NCBI RefSeq assembly: GCF_019599275.1 | Contig: NZ_JAHZTD010000003.1 | Location: 186,001 to 250,000, forward strand | DNA length: 64,000 nucleotides | Source of the DNA: Hymenobacter sp. HSC-4F20 | GTDB lineage: Bacteria > Bacteroidota > Bacteroidia > Cytophagales > Hymenobacteraceae | Reading direction: 5' to 3' | Notes under the pieces: generated by a model | What the model was told of the DNA's origin: nothing | The model's input: only the letters and a program-made list of their open reading frames with translations | Databases searched by the model: none | Shown: positions 8,477 to 17,497 of the stretch, piece after piece | Position numbering within the stretch: the first letter of the stretch is position 1 | How the letters are laid out: each line of letters starts with the position of its first letter | Program-made: the position numbers and the translations under genes

Positions 8477-9495
8477 CGCGCCACAATGGTAGCGCGGGCG
8501 GCCGTGCCCATGCGCGTACGCAGCTCGGGGTTCTGCAGCAACCGCCGCAAGGCGGCTTCCCACTCGGCGGGGGTAGTACAGATGTTGCCGTTCACGCCCT
8601 CTTCCACTACCTCTGTGTTCATGCCCACCGGCGACACCAGAGCCGGCTCTCCCAGGGCCATGTACTGTAGGGCTTTGAAAGCGCATTTTCCCTTGGCCCA
8701 TAAATCATCTTCCAGCGGCATCAGTCCCACATGGAAGGTCAGCAAATCGGCTATTTCCGTTTCCTTGCGCCACGGTTGATACACTAAGCTGCGCAGCGGC
8801 AGGTTGGGCGGCTGATTGGAAATCACCCGAAATTCAAAATCAAACTCCTGCTCCAGCCGGGCCAGCACGGGCACTACCTGCTCGATGTACTTGAGGGTAG
8901 AATGAGTGCCCGTCCAGCCAATAACCAGCTTGCCCGGTACCTGCTGGTCGCGAACCTGGTTGTGCAGGTGCTCCGTGTCAATGGTAGTAGGGTTAATAAC
9001 GGCGTTCGGGTTGAACTGCCGAGCGTAGTCGCGCAGGTAGGCGTTGCCGCAGCTTACCTTGTAAGCCCAGCGGCAGATGCTGCCCACCTTATGGTGCCAT
9101 TTCACGCCGGCTACGATCTTATTGGCTTCCGAGGTATTGGGAATCCAGATGGCGTCGTCGAAGTCGTAGATAATCTTCTTGCCCAGCACCTTAGCAATCA
9201 GCCACTCAAACACCGGCGGCCCGATGGGAGAAGCCTCGCGATGAATAAAAATGTAGTCGTACTTCGGTACTGAAAACAGCAGCAGGAAACGGCGCAGGAA
9301 CCCGGCCAAAATACCCATGGCCTTCTGAACCTGATGCCCCGGCTTGTAGAGAATAGCCCAGGTAGCATCCGAAATAAAGGACGCTACGTGGTACTCAATA
9401 CCCGAGGCCCGCAGGAAACCAAAGTACTGCTCAAAGCGAAACCGCTGGGAAGGCGCCTTGCCTGTCGGATACGGAACCAGAAAAAGAATACGCAT
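8428..9495 (-). CDS. GT4-like glycosyltransferase
   Basis: Cytoplasmic glycosyltransferase of GT-B fold, 355 residues. The N-domain opens with MRILFLVPYPTGKAPSQRFR; the C-domain has the donor-site stretch LVIGWTGTHSTLKY and the region KCAFKALQYMALGEPALVSPVGMNTEVV, typical of the family 4 EX7E area. Substrates are unknown. It is transcribed alone toward the membrane-protein gene and overlaps its 3' end. A -7 box (TACCTTTG) lies 56 nt upstream. Confidence 0.85.
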   Translation of the reverse strand: MRILFLVPYPTGKAPSQRFRFEQYFGFLRASGIEYHVASFISDATWAILYKPGHQVQKAMGILAGFLRRFLLLFSVPKYDYIFIHREASPIGPPVFEWLIAKVLGKKIIYDFDDAIWIPNTSEANKIVAGVKWHHKVGSICRWAYKVSCGNAYLRDYARQFNPNAVINPTTIDTEHLHNQVRDQQVPGKLVIGWTGTHSTLKYIEQVVPVLARLEQEFDFEFRVISNQPPNLPLRSLVYQPWRKETEIADLLTFHVGLMPLEDDLWAKGKCAFKALQYMALGEPALVSPVGMNTEVVEEGVNGNICTTPAEWEAALRRLLQNPELRTRMGTAARATIVARYSVVANRPNFLGLFN

Positions 9496-9551
9496 AGCAA
9501 GAAGAAGTCGGGCCGCGGGCTAACAGACTGTACAGCGGTGAGTAGAAGCCG

Positions 9552-9559
9552 CAAAGGTA
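9552..9559 (-). promoter_or_regulatory. -7 box for the GT4-like gene
   Basis: TACCTTTG on the minus strand, matching TAnnTTTG, 56 nt before the ATG at 9495. No good -33 TTG at N19. Confidence 0.5.
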
Positions 9560-9624
9560 CGGGAACTACTGCCGCTGACACCAGCCTGCGGGTGTAATAG
9601 GGCACAAGCAATGTCCCTCCTTAG

Positions 9625-9632
9625 TATCTTTG
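9625..9632 (+). promoter_or_regulatory. -7 box for the GT2/aminotransferase pair
   Basis: TATCTTTG on the plus strand matches TAnnTTTG and leaves a leader of about 50-58 nt before the ATG at 9691. Back to back with the minus-strand box at 9552-9559. Confidence 0.55.
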
Positions 9633-9690
9633 GTGATTATCTGCTGCGTGGGCTTGCCTGTACTACCCCACATTTACTACGCTCCCACCT

Positions 9691-10632
9691 ATGCCTGTTA
9701 GTCCGTCTGCTCCGCTGCTTTCCGTAGTTAGTCCTGTGTATCAGGCAGAGCAAGTTCTGGACGAGCTGATCGGGCGCCTGGAAGTAACCCTAGCCGCGCT
9801 GCCGGGCTCTTATGAAATCATTCTGGTGGATGATGGCAGCACCGATGCCAGCTGGGCCAGCATCTGCCGGCACGCAGCCCGAGCGCCGCAGATACGCGGC
9901 CTGCGGTTGTCGCGCAACTTCGGCCAGCACCACGCCATTACGGCGGGCCTCGATCAGTGTCAGGGCGAGTGGGTAGTAGTGCTGGACTGTGACCTGCAGG
10001 ACCAGCCTGAGGAAATTACCCGCCTGTGGGCCAAAGCCCAGGAAGGATACGATGCCGTGTGTGCCCGCCGCGGCAGCCGCACCGATTCCGCCTTCACCGT
10101 ATGGCGCGCCCGCGCGTTCTACGCGGTGCTTTCCTACCTCACCGGTCAGGCTCAGGAACCCGAGGTCGGCAACTTCGGCATCTACCACCGCCGCCTGATT
10201 GCCACCGTCCGGCAGCTGCGCGAAAGTACCCGCTACTTTCCCACCATGGTCCAGTGGTCGGGGTTTCGCCAAACCACCCTGCCCGTGCAGCACGGCCGCA
10301 GCGGGCGGCCTACCTCCTACTCCCTGGGCCGGCGCCTGCAGCTGGCCCTCGATATTATGCTCTCCTACTCCGATAAGCCCCTGCGCCTGGCGGTGTACTT
10401 TGGCTTGCTGCTCGCCGGGGTAGCTTTCGGGTTGGGAATGATTATGCTGATCCGGGCTCTGCGCGGTCAGATTATCGTGCTGGGCTACGCCAGCCTGATC
10501 GTGTCGCTGTGCTTTTTTTCGGGCGTGCTGATTACCGTACTAGGGGTAGTAGGTCTGTACGTGGGTAAAACCTTTGAAGGCGTGCGGGCGCGTCCGCTGT
10601 ATGTTGTAGCCGAGGGCACCCCGCTCGTATGA
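9691..10632 (+). CDS. Polyprenyl-phosphate GT2 (GtrB/ArnC-like)
   Basis: Likely transfers a sugar from its nucleotide donor to undecaprenyl phosphate at the inner membrane face. The 313 residues hold a GT-A domain with LVDDGSTD (about 46-53), the metal-binding DCDLQDQPEE (about 99-108) and two C-terminal transmembrane helices (about 232-257 and 267-293), the GtrB/ArnC plan. The ATGA overlap with the next gene (stop and start share four bases) ties it to the WecE-like aminotransferase. Confidence 0.88.
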   Translation: MPVSPSAPLLSVVSPVYQAEQVLDELIGRLEVTLAALPGSYEIILVDDGSTDASWASICRHAARAPQIRGLRLSRNFGQHHAITAGLDQCQGEWVVVLDCDLQDQPEEITRLWAKAQEGYDAVCARRGSRTDSAFTVWRARAFYAVLSYLTGQAQEPEVGNFGIYHRRLIATVRQLRESTRYFPTMVQWSGFRQTTLPVQHGRSGRPTSYSLGRRLQLALDIMLSYSDKPLRLAVYFGLLLAGVAFGLGMIMLIRALRGQIIVLGYASLIVSLCFFSGVLITVLGVVGLYVGKTFEGVRARPLYVVAEGTPLV

Positions 10633-11795
10633 TTCCGTCGCCGCTTCCCCCCGATTTCATCCCGTTCAACAAGCCGTACCTAGTTGGGCCTGAGTTGAAA
10701 TACATTGCCGAAGCCGTGGCGCTGGGTAAGCTGTCGGGCAATGGCATTTTTACCCAACGATGTCAGCAGTTTTTTGAGCAGGTGTATGGCTTTCGGAAGG
10801 CACTACTGACGACGAGCGGCACGGCGGCCCTAGAAATGGCTGCTCTCCTGCTTGATCTGCAGCCCGGCGACGAGGTTATTCTACCCTCCTTTACGTTTAC
10901 TTCCACGGCCAACGCCTTTGTGTTACGTGGAGCTCGTATTGTGTTTGCTGATAGCCTGCCCTACCATCCCAACCTTGACTGCTCGAAGGTTGCGAAACTG
11001 ATCACGCCCCGGACCCGCGCCATTGTGCCGGTACACTATGCCGGCGTAGCCTGCGACATGGCGCCTCTGCTGCACCTGGCGCAGAAACACAATCTGTGCC
11101 TGGTGGAAGATGCTGCGCAGGCCATCGAGAGTACCTACCAAGGCCAGGCCCTGGGCTCGATAGGGCAACTGGCCGCGTTTTCCTTCCACGAAACAAAAAA
11201 CATCATTGCCGGGGAAGGCGGGCTACTGGCCATTAATAACCCGGCTTTTGCCGAGCGCGCCGAAATCCTGTGGGAGAAGGGAACCAACCGGGCCGCCTTT
11301 TTCCGGGGTGAAGTGGCGCGCTACCAGTGGGTCGACATTGGCTCGTCTTACTTGCCGTCCGAACTTATTGCAGCGTATCTGTGGGGGCAATTGGGGGCGC
11401 TGGAGTCGATTCAGCAGCGGCGCTATCAGCAGTGGCAGCGCTACTACGAGGCCCTGCAGCCGCTGGCCCGCCAGGGCTGCTTCACGCTGCCCTTCGTCCC
11501 CGACTACGCCCGCCACAACGCCCACATCTTCTACCTGCTCTGCACCAGCCTCGAGGAGCGGGACGCGCTGATTCGGCACCTGGGCCAGCACCGGATTCTG
11601 GCCGTGTCGCACTACCAGCCCCTGCACGCCAGCCCATTTTACCGCGCGCGGCACGACGGCCGGCCCCTGCCCCACGCCACGGCCCACGCCGAGCGCCTCG
11701 TCCGGCTACCGCTCTACTACGAGCTGAGCCTACCCGAGCAGCAGCAGGTTATTGCGGCGGTACAGAGCTTTTACCTGGGGCCTTGCGCGCGTTAG
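10629..11795 (+). CDS. wecE: dTDP-4-amino-4,6-dideoxygalactose transaminase-like
   Basis: PLP enzyme of the DegT/DnrJ/EryC1 family that aminates a dTDP-4-keto-6-deoxyhexose at C4. The 388-residue protein has the WecE-style opening FNKPYLVGPELKYI, the phosphate-binding TTSGTAALEM, EDAAQAIES and the PLP lysine in SFHETKNIIAGEGG (about residue 190). Translationally coupled to the preceding GT2. It probably supplies one amino sugar for the locus, but product stereochemistry cannot be read from sequence. Confidence 0.85.
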   Translation: MIPSPLPPDFIPFNKPYLVGPELKYIAEAVALGKLSGNGIFTQRCQQFFEQVYGFRKALLTTSGTAALEMAALLLDLQPGDEVILPSFTFTSTANAFVLRGARIVFADSLPYHPNLDCSKVAKLITPRTRAIVPVHYAGVACDMAPLLHLAQKHNLCLVEDAAQAIESTYQGQALGSIGQLAAFSFHETKNIIAGEGGLLAINNPAFAERAEILWEKGTNRAAFFRGEVARYQWVDIGSSYLPSELIAAYLWGQLGALESIQQRRYQQWQRYYEALQPLARQGCFTLPFVPDYARHNAHIFYLLCTSLEERDALIRHLGQHRILAVSHYQPLHASPFYRARHDGRPLPHATAHAERLVRLPLYYELSLPEQQQVIAAVQSFYLGPCAR

Positions 11796-11832
11796 AGCAC
11801 GGGAAAACCGCCCGCTGGCAAGCAAAAGCCCG

Positions 11833-13056
11833 TTACAGCTGCTCGAAAATTGTATCGACGGTCGGCAGGTACTGACTCAGGCCCCGGTACTCGATGCCCG
11901 CCTGGCGGCATTTTTGGCGCAGCGCCTCTTTGTCGGCCGCCAGCAGCTGTTCTACCTGCGGATATACCCTGGCTGCCTCCGCCTGCGTAAAGCCGCTCAC
12001 GACCACGCCCACGCCGTACTTTTCAGCCACCAGATCATCTTCCGACACGCCGGCGCACACCAGATACGGCAGGCCGCAGCACAGGTACTCCCCCACTTTA
12101 ATGGGCGAGCGGAATTTCTGGGACGGCTGCGACGGGACGGCCACCACCCCGAAGTCGGCGGCGGAAATGTAGTCCTGCACCTGCTCGTAGGGGCTGCGCG
12201 TGATGGTGTAGCTGGTTTCGGGCAAGCCTTCGGCCTGCATCAGCCCGGCAATGTGGGCCGGGGCATCGGGCGACACAATCAGGAAAAAGAGGTCTGGATT
12301 CTGCCGGTAAAATTCCCGGAAGAGCACCGCTATTTCCCGGTCGTAGTATATGCCGCCAAACTTGCCCAGGTACAGAATGACCTGCTTGCCGGCCGGAATG
12401 TTGTACTTGGCCCGAATCCGGGTCCGGCCTTCGGGTCGGAAGAAAATCTTGTTTTCGTCGATGCAGCTGGGCAGCTTATACACCTTGGCCGGCGTGCCCC
12501 ACTCCTGCATCCGCCGCACCATATGCACTGTGCCGGTCGAGAGAATATCGGCGTGCATTCCGCTGAGGCGCTCCATGTAGTGCAGCCCCCGGTACGCCAG
12601 GCTCGATTCGGGCCATACGTTGCAGTCGAGCATAAATTCGCTGTGGGGCTCGTACTGGTAGCCGTAGTAGCGCAGCCCCAGCACCTTGGCCATCATGAAG
12701 GCAAATGAGCCCGCCACCGTACCTAGCCCCCCGATGCTACGCGCGCCCACCCCGATTCGTAGCTTGAGTACCAGCAGGAACCCCACCAGCAGATCGTAGG
12801 CTTTCTTGAGCAGCTTAAAACTGCCCGAATGCCATTGGAGCGGGTGCCACTCAATGTTGTATGTCGCCAGATCGGCCCGCACGCGCGCGGCCTGCTCTTC
12901 GCTCAGGGCGTAATCCTGCTGCTCGTAGGTGATAAGGTGCAGCCGCAGGTCGGGTTGCTGCCGGCCGACGTGCTGCAGAAACAACAGCAGATTGCCCTTA
13001 AACAACGGGTCGTTAAAGCTATTGTAGACGTAGATAATGACGTGGCGCAGTTTCAT
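11833..13056 (-). CDS. GT4-type glycosyltransferase
   Basis: A 407-residue GT-B enzyme. The start is the ATG at 13056 (MKLRHVIIYVYNSF); a longer open frame extends upstream, but only by antisense reading of the neighbour. The C-domain shows KQVILYLGKFGGIYYDREIA and KFRSPIKVGEYLCCGLPYLVCAGVSEDD, the family 4 donor region. Its ATG shares one base with the stop of the upstream gene (TAATG), so translation is coupled. Acceptor and donor unknown. Last gene of the minus-strand glycan run. Confidence 0.85.
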   Translation of the reverse strand: MKLRHVIIYVYNSFNDPLFKGNLLLFLQHVGRQQPDLRLHLITYEQQDYALSEEQAARVRADLATYNIEWHPLQWHSGSFKLLKKAYDLLVGFLLVLKLRIGVGARSIGGLGTVAGSFAFMMAKVLGLRYYGYQYEPHSEFMLDCNVWPESSLAYRGLHYMERLSGMHADILSTGTVHMVRRMQEWGTPAKVYKLPSCIDENKIFFRPEGRTRIRAKYNIPAGKQVILYLGKFGGIYYDREIAVLFREFYRQNPDLFFLIVSPDAPAHIAGLMQAEGLPETSYTITRSPYEQVQDYISAADFGVVAVPSQPSQKFRSPIKVGEYLCCGLPYLVCAGVSEDDLVAEKYGVGVVVSGFTQAEAARVYPQVEQLLAADKEALRQKCRQAGIEYRGLSQYLPTVDTIFEQL

Positions 13057-14315
13057 TATGTGCTTGGTTGGTTGAGCAGAGCTTCCCACTGCTGCATAAT
13101 CTTGCCGGGAGCAAAATCCTGCACCCGGCGGTGCGCTTGCGCGGCGTAATACGTACGTTTCTCCTGGTCGGCCAGCAGTCCGGTCAGGGTAGCGGCCCAC
13201 ACGGGCGCGCTTTGGGCCAGGGCCGGCCCCGCGCCCAGCAAAGGCAGCAGCAAGCCAAACTCGGCCCACTCCGGCGCGCGGGCATAGTCGCTGGCCGGAG
13301 TTTGGGGCGCCAGAATCTCGCGTGGGCCCGTGGGACAGTCGGTCGAGGCGACGGGCACGCCGCAGGCCATGGCTTCGCAGAGCGCCATCGGGAAACCTTC
13401 GGTGGATGAGGAAAGCAGCGACACCGACGCCCGGGCAATGTACTGAAACGGGTTGCTCTGAAAGCCCAGGAAATACACGTCGTAGTCGGCCGTCATGGGT
13501 GCTTCGTTCCACACCTGCCAGGCGCGCAGCCCCAGCTCCTGGCAGCGCTGCAGCAGCTCGGCGCGCAGGGGCCCGTCGCCGAGCAGCACCAGCTTGGCCG
13601 TGTGCTGCCCGCCGGCGCGCATGGTGCTGAGCACTTCCAGCAGGGCCGTCTGATTTTTTTCGCGGGCCAGGCGGCCGGCCGTAATCAGCACGAGGTGAGC
13701 ATCAAACAGCTTTTGCTCGACGGGCAGCAGCGGCTCCTGACTACGGCGCCGGATGCCGTCCACGTCGAAGAAGTTGTTGATGGTCTGCACTTTCTGCGGA
13801 GCCAGGCCAAATACGTCAATCAGCTCCTGGCGCAGGTCGCGGCTCACCGGCACGATGCGGTCGGCGGAGCGGTAGAGGAAGGGCATCAGCAGGCGGCGGC
13901 GCACCCAGCCCAGCGCGCCCCGGATGTTGGGGTCGTGGCGCTTGGAGTTGTGAATGCACAACAGCACCTGCTCGGGGCCTTTGCTGAGCAGATTCAGGTA
14001 GTCGGCGCCTTCCAAGTGACTGATGCACACGTCGATGCGGTGCTCGCGCTTGAGCTGCTTCACCCGCCGAATGCGGCCCACGAAGCTGCGCAGCTTGCCG
14101 ACCAGGCCCGTGCCGGCGGGCACATCCAGGGCCACCAGGGTATTGGAGGTGGGAAAGGCGACTTCCGTGCTACTGTCGAACACGCACTCGACCACGTGGT
14201 GGTGGCGGGCCAGCTGCTGGCCGTGGTCATGAAAAACCCGCTCAGCCCCGCCGTAGGTGAGCTGAGGAATGAGCAGCAGAATGTTTTTACGCGCGGGCGT
14301 CGAAGAGTTCGTCAT
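13056..14315 (-). CDS. GT4-family glycosyltransferase
   Basis: A 419-residue retaining glycosyltransferase with N-domain IPQLTYGGAERVFHDHGQQL, donor-site LITAGRLAREKNQTALLEVL and the catalytic-region STEGFPMALCEAMACGVPVASTDC (EX7E). The glycine-rich GGAERV start is typical of PglA/PglH/WbpY-like family 4 enzymes. It is coupled by TAATG to the next gene and sits 12 bp downstream of the GT2 gene ahead of it, so it belongs to the same operon. Confidence 0.9.
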   Translation of the reverse strand: MTNSSTPARKNILLLIPQLTYGGAERVFHDHGQQLARHHHVVECVFDSSTEVAFPTSNTLVALDVPAGTGLVGKLRSFVGRIRRVKQLKREHRIDVCISHLEGADYLNLLSKGPEQVLLCIHNSKRHDPNIRGALGWVRRRLLMPFLYRSADRIVPVSRDLRQELIDVFGLAPQKVQTINNFFDVDGIRRRSQEPLLPVEQKLFDAHLVLITAGRLAREKNQTALLEVLSTMRAGGQHTAKLVLLGDGPLRAELLQRCQELGLRAWQVWNEAPMTADYDVYFLGFQSNPFQYIARASVSLLSSSTEGFPMALCEAMACGVPVASTDCPTGPREILAPQTPASDYARAPEWAEFGLLLPLLGAGPALAQSAPVWAATLTGLLADQEKRTYYAAQAHRRVQDFAPGKIMQQWEALLNQPST

Positions 14316-14327
14316 ACTTCTGGCGTC

Positions 14328-15359
14328 TTACAAATGCCGCAGCACGTAGCTTTTCAGCAGAAATTTACCTTGCAGCTTGGCCGGCACCTGGTGGTGCTGC
14401 GCCAGGGGCTGGCGCCGGTATTCGCGCAGGGAGTTGACGCGCTTATCCGGGTTGAGGTAGCAGGTCAGAAACCACCGCTCGGCCACGCAGCGCAGCATGG
14501 CATCGGGGTCAGCGTAGCGGCGCGTCTGGTTGAAGGTGTGAATCTTCCAGAGCCAGGCGTGCACTTCGGCCAGGGTAATGTCGCCGAGGGTGAAGGGGAA
14601 ATACGATATGGTGTTGTGCACGTGCAGTTCCCGCTCGGAAAAGGAAATGCCGAACACGCGCAGCTGCCGCTCCCGAATCTGGTTGGACTTGGCGTTGCGC
14701 CGGGCGTGCACATCGGCCTTCAGCGTCTGGGGCAGGGTGCGGTAGTGCAGCAGAATATCGGGCTGATTAACGATGTCGGTGACCTGCGCCAGGCGGGCTA
14801 TAAACTCGTAGTCTTCGCCGAAGGTGTCCTGAATCGTGTCGTCGTAGCGCAGGCCGTGCTCCTGTAGCAGGGAGCGGCGGAAAAAGGCCGTAGGGTTGGC
14901 CACCGGCATGTTAAACAGCATGAAGCTGCGCACCGCATCGGCCGACAGCGGGTAATCATACACGATATCCGACTCGCCGAAGCACTTCATGAAGCTGCTG
15001 GTGAGGCCCACCGTGGGGTTCTGCTCCAGAAAATCGACCTGCTTCTGCAGGCGGTGCGGCAGGGCAATGTCGTCGGCGTCCATCTTGGCAATGTACTTGC
15101 CACGGGCGTACTCGGCCCCGTAGTTGTCGGTAAAGGAGCGCCCCCGGTTTTGCTCGTTGGCCAGCACCGTCACGCGCGGGTCGGTTTCGTAGCTGCGGGC
15201 CACGGCCAGGCTTTCATCCCGGGAGCAGTCGTCCACGATGATCAGCTCGAAGTCCTGAAAGGTCTGCTGCAGAATACTATCAATGGCAGGCCGCAAATAT
15301 TCCCCGGCATTGTAGACGGGGATAATCACGGAAACGAGCGGCGTCTTTGTGGTAGGCAT
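14328..15359 (-). CDS. GT2-family glycosyltransferase
   Basis: A 343-residue inverting GT-A enzyme with VSVIIPVYNAGEYLRPAIDS, IIVDDCSRDES and the metal site AKMDADDIALPHRL. I place the start at 15359 (MPTTKTPLVSV) rather than 30 bases upstream because a TACCTTTG box lies at 15374-15367 and because family members begin here. That leaves almost no leader. It heads a three-gene run with the two GT4 genes. Confidence 0.9.
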   Translation of the reverse strand: MPTTKTPLVSVIIPVYNAGEYLRPAIDSILQQTFQDFELIIVDDCSRDESLAVARSYETDPRVTVLANEQNRGRSFTDNYGAEYARGKYIAKMDADDIALPHRLQKQVDFLEQNPTVGLTSSFMKCFGESDIVYDYPLSADAVRSFMLFNMPVANPTAFFRRSLLQEHGLRYDDTIQDTFGEDYEFIARLAQVTDIVNQPDILLHYRTLPQTLKADVHARRNAKSNQIRERQLRVFGISFSERELHVHNTISYFPFTLGDITLAEVHAWLWKIHTFNQTRRYADPDAMLRCVAERWFLTCYLNPDKRVNSLREYRRQPLAQHHQVPAKLQGKFLLKSYVLRHL

Positions 15360-15366
15360 AATAGCG

Positions 15367-15374
15367 CAAAGGTA
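15367..15374 (-). promoter_or_regulatory. -7 box almost touching the start codon
   Basis: TACCTTTG on the minus strand ends 7 nt before the ATG at 15359. With the usual start-site distance the transcript would begin at or within about 3 nt of the ATG. Confidence 0.5.
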
Positions 15375-15544
15375 CGGTGCCCGGCGCAATAACCCGATTC
15401 GGCACCCGCCTCGCCTGCCTGCCGCCTTAAAGCGCAGTACATCCGTCAGCCCTTACCGACGAGCTGGCGGCGCCCCGTTACCACCAGGCGTATGCCTTGG
15501 CAGTCATATTGCGCACAGCCCACTATCCCTGGCACCGAAGTCGG

Positions 15545-16663
15545 CTACTCGGAAAGCGCAGACAGTAGCACCGAATCCAGCTCTGCGGTATCGACTACTA
15601 CGTCAACCTGGTTATTAACATCACCGGTGGCCGAGCGACAGGTAGAAGCGTAGTAGGAAATGTTGAAGTAGGAAGCTAGAAAGAAGTAGAACAAGTATTT
15701 TTCGGAGTCCAGATTAATGAGCTCTATTACTTTGGCTGTCGGCTGCAGAAACATCAGGTTAGTCAGGTTGGCACCATGCAACCCGACCAATACTGCCGTT
15801 TCCTGCATCAAAGCCATTTGCTCCTTAAAGCTCAGGTCTTCAAAGAAAACTGTTTCGAAGCCATGCTTTTTTAATACCTGTTCAACCGCCACCTCATTCG
15901 ACACTCGGCGCACAGCCTGCTTTGCGCGCGAGACATAAATGCGGCGGTGCGGCAAGCGGTTTGGCTTATCGAGTGCGCGCAATAATTCGTTCCGCACCGT
16001 AGTCAGGCTAAAATCTCCCTGTCCGGCCGTCGTATCCTCAAGTGACATTACCAGATAAGGCACTTTTTCCGGAACAAGCAAAGACTTTACCCTCGCTATT
16101 TCATCCTTTTTAATGGGAATAAGCTTCTCAAATCCCAGCAGCGAAGTGGTAACCTTGATAAAGGAAGGAGTTGGGTCGGGCACCAGCAAGCTGATGTTCG
16201 GGTAGTATTTGCGCAGGGCCAATAAGCGGGGCAGTGATTCTACAAGCCAATGGTAATAATTCTGGGCCGACCAGATATCATATACCAAGGCGGCTTCGTC
16301 GTAGCGCCGCACTTTATTCTGCTGTAGCCACTGTTTCAGTAAAAAACTATCCCGAAAGAATACGTCGACATCAGGCGACATCTCAGGCTTGAACAGCCTG
16401 AAGTTATTAAACATAGCACCATGCCAGGAGACATTGGCATTTGCAATTGTATACAGATGCAAAGCTGGCAGCGTTGTCGGGGCCTCATCAGCCATTTTTT
16501 GATAATGCGCCGCAACCTCTTCGGGCATTGAGCCAATATTACCGGGCAGAGTATAGCGATGCGCAGGAACCTCCGGAAACGTGTTGACCACCGTAGTTGC
16601 TTCCCAGGCAGGCAAAACTTTAGACAGCTTGGCTATCGAAAAATCAATTACTTTCTTTAGCAT
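15545..16663 (-). CDS. GT61-family glycosyltransferase (DUF563)
   Basis: A 372-residue protein matching the GT61 family, best known from plant and animal xylosyl/GlcNAc transferases and from bacterial capsule loci. Hallmarks are NYYHWLVESLPRLLALRKYYP (about 130-150), RRIYVSRAKQAVRRVSNE (about 245-262) and the C-terminal LVGLHGANLTNLMFLQP (about 295-311). A UDP-Xyl donor would fit the nearby Ugd and UDP-xylose synthase genes, but that is inference. About 185 bp separate it from the GT2 gene downstream. Confidence 0.88.
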   Translation of the reverse strand: MLKKVIDFSIAKLSKVLPAWEATTVVNTFPEVPAHRYTLPGNIGSMPEEVAAHYQKMADEAPTTLPALHLYTIANANVSWHGAMFNNFRLFKPEMSPDVDVFFRDSFLLKQWLQQNKVRRYDEAALVYDIWSAQNYYHWLVESLPRLLALRKYYPNISLLVPDPTPSFIKVTTSLLGFEKLIPIKKDEIARVKSLLVPEKVPYLVMSLEDTTAGQGDFSLTTVRNELLRALDKPNRLPHRRIYVSRAKQAVRRVSNEVAVEQVLKKHGFETVFFEDLSFKEQMALMQETAVLVGLHGANLTNLMFLQPTAKVIELINLDSEKYLFYFFLASYFNISYYASTCRSATGDVNNQVDVVVDTAELDSVLLSALSE

Positions 16664-16727
16664 GAAACGCTACAAAAGAAGATTTGCGTGAAATCAGATA
16701 ACCTCATGGCAAACAATATATACTTCA

Positions 16728-17417
16728 CTACTGACCTACCCCGAGTAATTTGTGCATAATCCAACTTGCCAGTGTAAACCTTGGATTCCCCGTGTTAATC
16801 CAGTTTACCAAATCATAATCGGGCATTGAATTCTGGAACATGTGTGCTCCATTGGTCGTGTAGCGGCTTACGACTATGGCATCTTTCACGGTGGGCACAG
16901 GCTCTTTCACCAGCAGCAAACGCCGATAAGGCATCTGCTCAAATTCCTGTAGCAGTTCCGGCGTTGCCCCATCTTTGCTGCCGTCGAATTTTACCAGCAG
17001 ATTATCCCAGTTGATACGCGCGACCCGGCGCTGCCACTTTTCCCGGGCTTCCTCTACAGAATGATAGTGCAGAAAGCTGACTTCAACCTTACCGCCTAGC
17101 GTCGCTAGCGGATAGGGATTTGTCTGGCGAATCTTATTGATTTCCTGGTAGCGGGAAGTTTCCTGAAAAACCAAGTCCTGTGCTATATAATACTTTGGAT
17201 TGCGCAGAAATTCCACATAGCACGGGGCCATTAGGAATAAGCCGATGAAAGGCGTATTGAACGGTAAAGACAAATACTTATATACTTCGGCGCCCCAGCA
17301 GTCATTAGAAAATACTGTAAAGTCCTTGTTACGAACCAGGCGCATCTGCCGGCGTCTTGCCTCAAACCGGCGTTTACCAGAAATGCGACTTGCTATTTTA
17401 TCAACGACTGGCAGCAT
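16728..17417 (-). CDS. DUF1919 glycan-locus protein
   Basis: A 229-residue protein of the DUF1919 family, found in exopolysaccharide and capsule clusters, often beside GT8 genes as here. Characteristic segments are FTVFSNDCWGAEVYKYLSLP near residue 33, PYPLATLGGKVEVSFLHYHS and ARINWDNLLVKFDGSKDG. The function is not established; an acetyl, phospho or glycosyl transfer role has been supposed. No signal peptide, so cytoplasmic. Same strand and close spacing to GT61 and GT8 suggest one operon. Confidence 0.8.
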   Translation of the reverse strand: MLPVVDKIASRISGKRRFEARRRQMRLVRNKDFTVFSNDCWGAEVYKYLSLPFNTPFIGLFLMAPCYVEFLRNPKYYIAQDLVFQETSRYQEINKIRQTNPYPLATLGGKVEVSFLHYHSVEEAREKWQRRVARINWDNLLVKFDGSKDGATPELLQEFEQMPYRRLLLVKEPVPTVKDAIVVSRYTTNGAHMFQNSMPDYDLVNWINTGNPRFTLASWIMHKLLGVGQ

Positions 17418-17497
17418 GGCACTTGTCTTTTATTGAATGAAAGCAGCCCTTAATTTGACATGAAAAGTTTTACATCCCAGCTTTGGCAACAAACAAT

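Noticed and set aside
13057..13512. N-terminal extension of the GT4 gene at 11833
   Set aside because: The extra residues come from reading the neighbour gene in another frame; the TAATG overlap fits the shorter start.
13602..14867. 421-residue plus-strand frame over two glycosyltransferase genes
   Set aside because: It spans the junction of two real minus-strand genes and has no family similarity.
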